Assembly: GCF_003217295.1 (NCBI RefSeq)
Contig: NZ_QJTJ01000002.1
Location: 186,001-250,000, forward strand
Direction of reading: 5' to 3'
Length of the DNA: 64,000 nt
From: Ureibacillus chungkukjangi
Lineage (GTDB): Bacteria > Bacillota > Bacilli > Bacillales_A > Planococcaceae
The notes under the pieces were generated by a model. The model was not told the DNA's origin. It saw only the letters and a list, made by a program, of their open reading frames with translations, and did not search any database. The stretch's first letter is position 1. Each line of letters opens with the position of its first letter. Of this stretch, positions 57,313 through 64,000 are shown piece after piece. A program made the translations under genes and the position numbers.

Positions 57313-58638
57313 TTATTTACTATGTGATAGAATTTCATTTGCGGCAAAAACCAGTTTTCCCTTGCTATATGTTGCGGCTACTTGATAAGGAAATTCGTGA
57401 TTTTCATATAAAGAGTCCTTGTGCTTTGCTTGTATTGTTTCCTTCGTCACGAGATAAGGTATTTCCTCTACAATGGCAAAATCGGCATCATAGCCCACCT
57501 CGATACGACCTTTGCCCTCTAGTCCAAAGCGAAGAGCCGGTGCTTCTGCTGTTAACTTTGCTACCTCTGTCAAAGGTAATCCATTCGCTTTTGCCACTTC
57601 TAAAGCTGCTAACAGGGTAAATTGACCACCGTTAATTCCTCCCCATGCTTCAAAGAAATTCCGTTTGGTTAAATCCTTTAATTCAGGGGAGCATGGAGAA
57701 TGATCTGATGTAATAAAGTCGATTTTTCCTGCTACAACTAGCTCGACCAATTCCTGTTGAACGCTTGCTGATCGCAATGGTGGTGCACATTTTGCATAAA
57801 CGCCATGGTCATCAAAGGCCTCATCATTAAACAATAAATAATGGGCACAGGTTTCCAGCGTGACATTCAGCCCGCCCACTTTTGCTTCATCTATGATTCT
57901 CACAGCTTCTGGGCTACTAATATGGACAAAATGCAAGGCACATCCAGTAACCTCTGCATAAGCAAGGGCTCGCTGTACAGCTTCAATTTCCGCAATGATT
58001 GGACGAGATTCACAGTAATCCTTTGGATCCAGTAAACCGTTTGCGATTTTCTCAGCTGCTAAATGCTGTGTCATTTCATCGCTTTCTGCGTGCAGGGCTA
58101 AAATTTTACCTAGACGGCTGATTTCCTTCATTCCGTTTAGTAAAGCGAGATTATCCACAGATTTAAATGGCTCAAAACCAGAGTTTGATATAAAGGCCTT
58201 AAATCCAATGACTCCACGCTCTGCTAGACTTTCTAGATCGCTTATGTTTTCTGGCACAAGGCCGCCCCAGAATCGATAATCTACTATAGATTTTTCAGCG
58301 GATAACTGTTCCTTCAACTCAAGAGATGGTACATCAATTGTCGGAGGGTTACTGTTTAAGGGCATATCAAAATACATGGTTGCCCCACCCGCTGCAAGCA
58401 TTCTAGAGCCACTTTCAATTCCTTCCCATTCGACGTTTCCTGGTTCGTTAAAGTGTACATGGGCATCGATTGCACCAGGTAGAACGATTTTCCCCTTTAA
58501 ATCTACCGTTGGAACGTCCTCACTCAAAATTTCTGCTGCAATTTGAACAATTTTCCCATCCTTCACTGCTATATCGCAAACAGTTGCTTGATGAGGCTCG
58601 ACTACGATTCCACCCTTTATAATAATATCCAAATCCAT
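57313..58638 (-). CDS. allB: allantoinase
   Basis: A 441-residue cyclic amidohydrolase that opens the allantoin ring to allantoate. The metal site is clear: DAHVHFNEPG at 59-68, GFKAFISNSGFEP (Lys likely carboxylated), LHAESD, HFVHISS, and SDHSPC near 314. Length is typical. It is the last of three genes in a minus-strand ureide operon (allantoate amidohydrolase, aminotransferase, allantoinase), the aminotransferase stopping 2 bp before. Bacillus calls the homologue pucH. The operon is presumably under PucR, encoded divergently. Confidence 0.93.
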   Translation of the reverse strand: MDLDIIIKGGIVVEPHQATVCDIAVKDGKIVQIAAEILSEDVPTVDLKGKIVLPGAIDAHVHFNEPGNVEWEGIESGSRMLAAGGATMYFDMPLNSNPPTIDVPSLELKEQLSAEKSIVDYRFWGGLVPENISDLESLAERGVIGFKAFISNSGFEPFKSVDNLALLNGMKEISRLGKILALHAESDEMTQHLAAEKIANGLLDPKDYCESRPIIAEIEAVQRALAYAEVTGCALHFVHISSPEAVRIIDEAKVGGLNVTLETCAHYLLFNDEAFDDHGVYAKCAPPLRSASVQQELVELVVAGKIDFITSDHSPCSPELKDLTKRNFFEAWGGINGGQFTLLAALEVAKANGLPLTEVAKLTAEAPALRFGLEGKGRIEVGYDADFAIVEEIPYLVTKETIQAKHKDSLYENHEFPYQVAATYSKGKLVFAANEILSHSK

Positions 58639-58640
58639 GC

Positions 58641-59891
58641 TTACGCCTCCTTTATCAGCACATATGAAGGAACATCATAATAATCAAGCGCCGCCTGTAC
58701 GCCTTCACCACGTTTCGGTTCAAACCCATTGCGAATTAACGCTGCCTCCAAAGCCTGCAGCACCTTTAAGATATTTTCTTTTCGACAGCTGTACCCCATT
58801 GTTCCGATTCGCCAAATTTTCTCTTGAAGCGGTCCGAAAGAAGAGGCAATTTCAACACCAAATTGCTCTAGCATCAATTTGCGCACCTTCTCTCCATCTA
58901 CACCATCGGGAATGACAACACAAGTAACCGGTGTTAGCTTACAGGCTGGATCCCCATAAATCGTAAGCCCCATCGCTTCCAAGCCTTTCATAAGTGCTGC
59001 TTCATGATAGCTGTGACGAGCAAAACGCTCTTCCAGTCCTTCTTCTAGTACAAGTCGTAAGCCTTCACGCAGTGCATAAATCATCGATGTGGCCTCTGTA
59101 TGATGATTCAAACGTCGCGGTCCCCAATAATCCTGAATCATTGCAATATCAAAGTAGTTGCTGCGAATCATGTTCGCTCGTTTACTGCCAAACTCTTCTT
59201 CAGTTGCAATCCCGTATTCTACTTTTTTGCGTCCTTGAATAACAGACTCAACCCTGTCATTATACGTAATTGGCGCCATCCCTGCTGGAACTGATAAACA
59301 TTTCTGTGTCCCACCAATGATGCCATCTATATACCATTCATCTACTGGGATGTTGACGCCACCAATCGAAGCCACTGCATCGACAATAAGCAGCACATCT
59401 TGTTCACGACAGGCCTTACCAAGAATATCTAACCCCTGCATACAACCGGTAGAGGTTTCGCCATGAACGACGGCCACTATTTTAGGTTGTACTTCCTTCA
59501 TCTTGTCGATAATCACTTGCTGCTCAAACACGCTTCCCCACTCTGTTTTTAAAGTATAGACTTCCGCACCATAGCGTTCACAAATCTCAACAAGCAAATG
59601 ACCGAATCGACCGAAAATTGGTACGAGCACTTTATCACCAGGTTCAATGACACTCGCTAGAAGTGCTTCATTGCCTGAGCGGGAAGTTCCATCAATCGGA
59701 AAGGCCCATTTATTTTTTGTTTGGAATAACTCTCGAAGCATTTCCATTACTTCATTCATAATATTAGTAAAGGCTGGGTCAAACTGCCCTAGGATTGGTG
59801 TACTCATAGCCTGTAATACACGAGGGTCTACCTCGACTGGACCTGGTGTCATTATTGTTCTTGAAGGCGTTTGTAATTGTTTATAGTTCAT
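58641..59891 (-). CDS. pucG: (S)-ureidoglycine-glyoxylate aminotransferase
   Basis: A 416-residue PLP-dependent class V aminotransferase. GPVEVDPRVLQAMSTPILGQFDP is the N-terminal block; DAVASIGG and GGTQKCLSVPAGMAP, with the likely PLP lysine, follow in the middle. It resembles alanine-glyoxylate aminotransferase; its place between allantoinase and allantoate amidohydrolase supports the PucG reaction, transamination of glyoxylate with ureidoglycine. The ATG at 59891 and the GTG just before it both have AAGGAG upstream, so the exact start is uncertain by one codon. Confidence 0.9.
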   Translation of the reverse strand: MNYKQLQTPSRTIMTPGPVEVDPRVLQAMSTPILGQFDPAFTNIMNEVMEMLRELFQTKNKWAFPIDGTSRSGNEALLASVIEPGDKVLVPIFGRFGHLLVEICERYGAEVYTLKTEWGSVFEQQVIIDKMKEVQPKIVAVVHGETSTGCMQGLDILGKACREQDVLLIVDAVASIGGVNIPVDEWYIDGIIGGTQKCLSVPAGMAPITYNDRVESVIQGRKKVEYGIATEEEFGSKRANMIRSNYFDIAMIQDYWGPRRLNHHTEATSMIYALREGLRLVLEEGLEERFARHSYHEAALMKGLEAMGLTIYGDPACKLTPVTCVVIPDGVDGEKVRKLMLEQFGVEIASSFGPLQEKIWRIGTMGYSCRKENILKVLQALEAALIRNGFEPKRGEGVQAALDYYDVPSYVLIKEA

Positions 59892-59904
59892 CACATTTCA
59901 CTCC

Positions 59905-61152
59905 TTAGTAAGCTAATTCGTATAGATAATCCATTAAAACGGAGACACCAATCTCTAGCTTGGTGCTATCCGTATATTCAAGCGGTGAATGGCTAATGCC
60001 GTTCCTACTGGGAACAAAAAGCATTGTCGTGGGGATATGCTGACCAAAGACTTGTGCATCATGGCCGGCTCCACTCACCATCTGCATATAGGTTAACCCT
60101 TTGGCAGCGAGCTTTTTTTCCATGTCCTTGTGCAGTTTGGTGTCTAATGGAACTGGACTAATATCCGTCCATAGGTCAATTTCTATAGCAATGCCACTAT
60201 TGGCTGCCAACCGTTGAAGCAACAGAGCTGCTCGTTGACAAAATGTCTCTAAAACTTCTGATTCGTGATGACGTATATCTAAAGTGAAATTTACATTTCC
60301 TGCGATTACATTGGGGACATTCGGCTTTGCAATTAACTGACCTGTTGTCACTCGTAATGCGGGGTATTCTAATTTCGCAACAGCTGTCAGTTCACTAATA
60401 CAATTCGCCGCGCACACAAGAGCATCCTTCCTCTCCGTCATTGGCGTTGTACCTGCGTGATTGCTTTCACCAGTTAACGTAACGGTCAATCGCTTTTGCC
60501 CAACAATATGACTGACCAACCCTAAATCCAGCTGACTTTTCTCTAATACAGAGCCTTGTTCAATATGGATTTCTATAAAGTGCTGTATATCACTTCGTTT
60601 TTTTGTTTTATAAGATAAAAACGGAAAGCCCGCTTCGGTCATTGCTTGCTTAAACGGAATTCCGTCCTTGTCTTTCATACCTTCTATTGTCATCGGTGAA
60701 TACTCCCCGACTATATTTTTAGAGCCCCAATACGTGAGCGGGAATCGGCTCCCCTCCTCTTCACAGAGTGAAACGACTTCAATTGTTTTCTTCGGCTTAC
60801 CATATAGCTCCACTAATCTTTTGGTAGCTAGATAGCTTGCCAGTACACCATATGCGCCATCATACTTTCCACCTTGAACTACTGTGTCAACATGTGAGCC
60901 AGTTAAAATAACATCCTCTTCCGTTCCTTCTATCCGTCCAAAAAGATTTCCTACATTATCAAAGTAAGTAGTATACCCTGTATCTTCCATTTTTTGTTTT
61001 AGTGCATTTTGTGCGTTTACCCAATCTTTTGAATAGAGTAATCTCGTGACTCCACCTTCGCTTGTTATGCCAAAAGCAGCTAGCCAATCGATCAATCCTT
61101 GAATTTCACTCACTTCAATCTGTGCCGCCTGAGCCTCACTCATATGACACAT
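59905..61152 (-). CDS. pucF: allantoate amidohydrolase (M20 family)
   Basis: A 415-residue dinuclear zinc hydrolase that turns allantoate to ureidoglycine. Metal and substrate motifs: TGSHVDTVVQGGKYDGAYG, CEEEGSRFP, EIHIEQGSVL, NHAGTTPM and SGAGHDAQ. The start is taken at the ATG at 61152 (GGAGGG 6 bp upstream), though an ATG three codons on also has AAGGTGAT in front. First gene of the minus-strand ureide operon and divergent from pucR. The inverted repeat at 61173-61192 could control it. Confidence 0.92.
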   Translation of the reverse strand: MCHMSEAQAAQIEVSEIQGLIDWLAAFGITSEGGVTRLLYSKDWVNAQNALKQKMEDTGYTTYFDNVGNLFGRIEGTEEDVILTGSHVDTVVQGGKYDGAYGVLASYLATKRLVELYGKPKKTIEVVSLCEEEGSRFPLTYWGSKNIVGEYSPMTIEGMKDKDGIPFKQAMTEAGFPFLSYKTKKRSDIQHFIEIHIEQGSVLEKSQLDLGLVSHIVGQKRLTVTLTGESNHAGTTPMTERKDALVCAANCISELTAVAKLEYPALRVTTGQLIAKPNVPNVIAGNVNFTLDIRHHESEVLETFCQRAALLLQRLAANSGIAIEIDLWTDISPVPLDTKLHKDMEKKLAAKGLTYMQMVSGAGHDAQVFGQHIPTTMLFVPSRNGISHSPLEYTDSTKLEIGVSVLMDYLYELAY

Positions 61153-61172
61153 CACCTTCCCTCCTGAAATTC

Positions 61173-61192
61173 GTTACCTACGTTTTGGTAAC
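61173..61192. promoter_or_regulatory. inverted repeat, candidate PucR site at the ureide operon
   Basis: GTTACC, 8 bp, GGTAAC: a perfect inverted repeat about 20 bp before the pucF start. Its right half (TTTTGGTAAC) resembles the TTGGTTAA core reported for Bacillus subtilis PucR boxes. Confidence 0.5.
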
Positions 61193-61364
61193 TCTTTAAA
61201 TAACCGAATATTCAACCTTTTTATCAGTATAAAGAAAGAAAAGAAGCCACTTCATCAGCATTTTTGTTAAAAAAAATCTCATTTTTAGTTAATGTGAACA
61301 AAAATCGGTCCTTTGTCTCTTTTTTATGTAACTTTTTATAACACACTATTATTTACATTGATTT

Positions 61365-61385
61365 TATGTTAGATTTTGTAACATA
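61365..61385. promoter_or_regulatory. inverted repeat before pucR, candidate autoregulatory site
   Basis: TATGTTA, 7 bp, TAACATA: perfect 7-bp arms, ending 10 bp before the pucR ribosome site. Binding here would block translation or transcription start of pucR. Confidence 0.5.
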
Positions 61386-61408
61386 TAGCAAAAAAGGAGG
61401 GTTTGTTT

Positions 61409-63025
61409 GTGAACATTCTACAAATGCTTTCTCAAAAAGAATTAGCCCCTATCACATTAGTAGCCGGGGGAAAAAGTAGAGGTCGAGAAATCAGCTCCAT
61501 TACAATGATGGATGCACCGGACATTATTCCATATTTGCGAAAAGACGAGCTGATCATCACGACTGCCTATCATCTACAGAATAACCACGATTTCTTTCAG
61601 GAGCTTATACGTGAAATGGCTTCAAAGGGGTGTGCTGGTATCGGCATTAAAAAGAATCGCTTTTTACATGAAATCCCTCAAGATATTTTGCTGCTGGCAG
61701 ATCAACTACATTTACCTTTCATCGAGCTACCCGAGCATCTATCACTAGGGCAAATCAATTTTTTGATGACCGAAAAGATATTACAAAGTGAAGCTTCTTT
61801 ATTAACTCACGCCATGGATATCCATCGGCAATTTACATTGCTTATACTAAACGGCCAAGGCATTCAGAGACTTGTACGCCAGCTAACCTCTTTAATAGGG
61901 AGAGAGGTTCAGCTAATCAGCCCGTTTTTACGGCCGATGTATTCTGCTCAGCAATATATTCCCGAGCTGGCATCGATTCACAAACTGATGCGCAATGATA
62001 TTAGACATACACCATCAAATAAAGCATGGGCCTTTTCATTAATCGCTGACCGCCAAGCAATTTCTTTATATCCCATCAACATTAACTCTGAGAAGAATTG
62101 CTATTTAATGATTAAAGGCTCGATAGATGAGCAGGATATCCTGTCCCGTTTAACGATTGAGCAGGCCATTAACGTTTTATCTTTTGCGATTATGCAGGAG
62201 CAAGCACTCCTCCAGCAAAAACGTAATATTCGCAATCAGCATTTCCGAGATTTACTGGAGCAGGACGGCCATTCACCTATCGCCTTAAAGGCTATGTCAC
62301 AAGAGCTTTCATTACCTTATCAGCAAGTATATCTTTGCATTATCGGGCACGTAACAACAAAAACAGCTTCTTATTCCTATCAACCAAATTTCGTCATCGA
62401 GCAAATTCATAAATATTGTGAGGAAGCCCTTCAAACAAGCAGGATTCCTATACACGCCTTCACCCTGAATAACGAGTTAATCTTTTTATTCGAATTGCAG
62501 GATCCAAATTCAGACTATACGTTATTTTTAACCGAGCTATTCACTGAATTAGAGGCTTCTATTTATCAATATTTCGATCTTCATATGATGTTCGGCGTCA
62601 GCAATCAAACGCATAACTTCTCCGAGATACAGCGTGCTTATAAAGAAGCACAAAGCACAGTGCTAACGATAAGAAATCGCAGGAAATTAATTTCCTTCTA
62701 TAAGAAAAAAGAAATCAATGAGCTATTACAAATGATTCCACAAACTGATTTAATGAATTATCATCGCATGGTATTTAAAGCCTTTTCCTCTCTTCCAGAT
62801 GAAGAGCAGAAGGTGCTTTTTGAAACCTTAAATGAGTTTTTAGAATGCCATTGCCAAATTTCAGAAACAGCGAAGCGACTTTATGTGCATCGAAATACCG
62901 TAATTTATCGGATTGAAAAATGCAGTAGTCTTCTACAGAAGGATTTAAAGGATCCAGAAGTGACACTTCAGCTTCGATTAGCACTTCGTATCCAAAATCA
63001 TCTGCTGATCGAACAATACGCTTAA
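61409..63025 (+). CDS. pucR: PucR-family transcriptional regulator
   Basis: A 538-residue regulator starting at a GTG with AGGAGGG 7 bp upstream; a TTG two codons earlier is too close to that site. The N-terminal PucR sensory domain (about 5-125: LAPITLVAGGKSRGREISSITMMDAPD) is followed by a GGDEF-like domain and a C-terminal helix-turn-helix (LYVHRNTVIYRIEKCSSLL, about 495-513). PucR activates ureide genes in response to allantoin or its products in Bacillus subtilis. It is divergent from the ureide operon and followed by a purine permease. Confidence 0.93.
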   Translation: MNILQMLSQKELAPITLVAGGKSRGREISSITMMDAPDIIPYLRKDELIITTAYHLQNNHDFFQELIREMASKGCAGIGIKKNRFLHEIPQDILLLADQLHLPFIELPEHLSLGQINFLMTEKILQSEASLLTHAMDIHRQFTLLILNGQGIQRLVRQLTSLIGREVQLISPFLRPMYSAQQYIPELASIHKLMRNDIRHTPSNKAWAFSLIADRQAISLYPININSEKNCYLMIKGSIDEQDILSRLTIEQAINVLSFAIMQEQALLQQKRNIRNQHFRDLLEQDGHSPIALKAMSQELSLPYQQVYLCIIGHVTTKTASYSYQPNFVIEQIHKYCEEALQTSRIPIHAFTLNNELIFLFELQDPNSDYTLFLTELFTELEASIYQYFDLHMMFGVSNQTHNFSEIQRAYKEAQSTVLTIRNRRKLISFYKKKEINELLQMIPQTDLMNYHRMVFKAFSSLPDEEQKVLFETLNEFLECHCQISETAKRLYVHRNTVIYRIEKCSSLLQKDLKDPEVTLQLRLALRIQNHLLIEQYA

Positions 63026-63169
63026 ATTAGCATTCAGTTATAGTAGCTAAAACTTCATAGCTTAATTAGCCAAATCATCCAAAGACAATTAACTGAATAT
63101 TTTTTATTATGTAATAAATCGTAACATTAATAGTTAGAAAAAGTTACGGATGGATTTGGAGGGAAACAT

Positions 63170-64000
63170 ATGATTGAACAGATAAGCAAACCAAAAGCAG
63201 CCTCTCTCGGATTACAGCACGTTTTAGCTATGTATGCAGGAGCCATGCTCGTTCCCATTTTAGTAGGTGGTGCTATCGGGTTAAATTCTACACAGCTCGC
63301 ATATCTAATCGCCATCGATTTAGTGACCTGCGGAATTGCTACCCTATTGCAAATGTGGAAAAACCGCTTTTTCGGGATTGGCCTACCAGTTGTTCTCGGT
63401 TCCTCTTTCGTCGCTGTAACACCGATGATTGCTATCGGAACAAAATACGGTATGACTGCTATCTACGGAGCGATCATTGCCACTGGATTGTTTCTCATCC
63501 TTTTCGCTAAATTTTTCAGCAAGATATTAAAGCTATTCCCCCCAGTCGTTACAGGTACAGTTGTGATGATTATCGGTTTATCTCTTATTCCCACAGGAGT
63601 TAAAAATATGGCCGGTGGTGCAAGCAGTCCAGAATTCGGTTCGCTTGAAAATTTGATTTTTTCGCTTTTGACTCTGTTTATTATTTTACTAGTTCAATAT
63701 TTTGGAAGAGGCTATATAAAATCCCTCGCTGTATTGTTCGGGATAATTATAGGTACTGCTGCTTATGGCTTTATAAATCCAATTGACTTTTCAACACTAG
63801 GAGACGCTTCTTGGTTCCACTTACCCGCACCCTTCTACTTTGGGGTACCAACCTTTGAATTGGTTCCTATTATTACAATGATCATTGTTGGAATTGTCGT
63901 AATGATTGAGTCAACTGGTGTATTTTTGGCCCTCAGCGATATCACAAAACAAAAACTGACTCCAAAGGATATGGAACGAGGCTACCGAGCAGAGGGTATA
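63170..64000 (+). CDS. nucleobase/cation symporter (uracil-xanthine permease family), truncated at the window edge
   Basis: The first 277 residues of an NCS2-family permease. The ATG has GGAGGG 6 bp upstream. Family blocks include LQHVLAMYAGAMLVPILVGG, the GIGLPVVLGSSFVAVTP substrate-site region, and GTVVMIIGLSLIPTGVKN. The likely substrate is uric acid or xanthine, in keeping with ureide catabolism next door (PucJ/PucK in Bacillus). An inverted repeat (TAAC-N7-GTTA at 63122-63136) lies upstream, with a GTTACG just beyond it. Confidence 0.9.
   Translation, partial: MIEQISKPKAASLGLQHVLAMYAGAMLVPILVGGAIGLNSTQLAYLIAIDLVTCGIATLLQMWKNRFFGIGLPVVLGSSFVAVTPMIAIGTKYGMTAIYGAIIATGLFLILFAKFFSKILKLFPPVVTGTVVMIIGLSLIPTGVKNMAGGASSPEFGSLENLIFSLLTLFIILLVQYFGRGYIKSLAVLFGIIIGTAAYGFINPIDFSTLGDASWFHLPAPFYFGVPTFELVPIITMIIVGIVVMIESTGVFLALSDITKQKLTPKDMERGYRAEGI

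Overview
This is a low-GC, Bacillota-type chromosomal window. Gene content points to the order Bacillales, most like Lysinibacillus and other Planococcaceae: YflT-type general stress proteins behind sigma-B promoters, PucR-type ureide genes, a YppG-like protein, SLH and LysM-CAP surface proteins, Hol-Tox, and AGGAGG ribosome sites. The genus is an inference. No rRNA, tRNA, insertion sequence or prophage was seen. Both window ends cut genes: a C-terminal fragment at 3-134 and a purine permease running off at 64000.

Layout. 1-7 kb: small and hypothetical genes, a Cache-GGDEF diguanylate cyclase, and three paralogous stress genes, two of them separated by a 1.4 kb tandem array. 7-15 kb: one minus-strand catabolic operon (two acyl-CoA dehydrogenases, crotonase, TRAP-TAXI importer, CoA-transferase, IclR regulator) for an unidentified carboxylic acid. 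15-17.7 kb: a second array, an ArsR-VOC pair, a DUF4362 lipoprotein and a GNAT enzyme. 17.8-24.9 kb: DNA-processing genes resembling a defence cluster (two NERD nucleases, Nudix, PLD-helicase-DUF3427, Mrr-like endonuclease). 25-37.8 kb: mixed housekeeping, signalling and surface genes. 38-49.6 kb: a large tellurite/stress (Ter) system with TerD-vWA, vWA, TerA-like, HAD, StiP/PELOTA, PRTase-TRSP, citrate-lyase-like, TerC and three TerD genes. 50-57 kb: a second diguanylate cyclase, a probable type I toxin-antitoxin locus, an orphan sensor kinase and a ParA ATPase next to clustered DnaA boxes. 57.3-64 kb: ureide catabolism (allantoinase, ureidoglycine-glyoxylate aminotransferase, allantoate amidohydrolase) with the divergent regulator pucR and a permease.

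The most unusual content is non-coding. Four families of intergenic repeats keep strict spacing despite sequence divergence: 28 hairpin units at exactly 52 bp (5065-6495); seven related hairpins at 51-52 bp (15431-15755); two separate sets of four palindromes with centre spacings of 51-62-51 and 51-61-51 bp (26.3 and 57.0 kb); and GGCGGATA / GTGGCGGGA arrays at exactly 21 bp (32.1, 40.35 and 40.48 kb). These spacings are near whole numbers of DNA turns, which suggests side-by-side protein binding or a DNA-shape role. A further 33-bp palindrome family is confined to 33-36 kb. The second strong candidate is the toxin locus at 52.2-52.5 kb, where a 27-residue Hol-Tox ORF, a bidirectional terminator and an antisense promoter are all visible.
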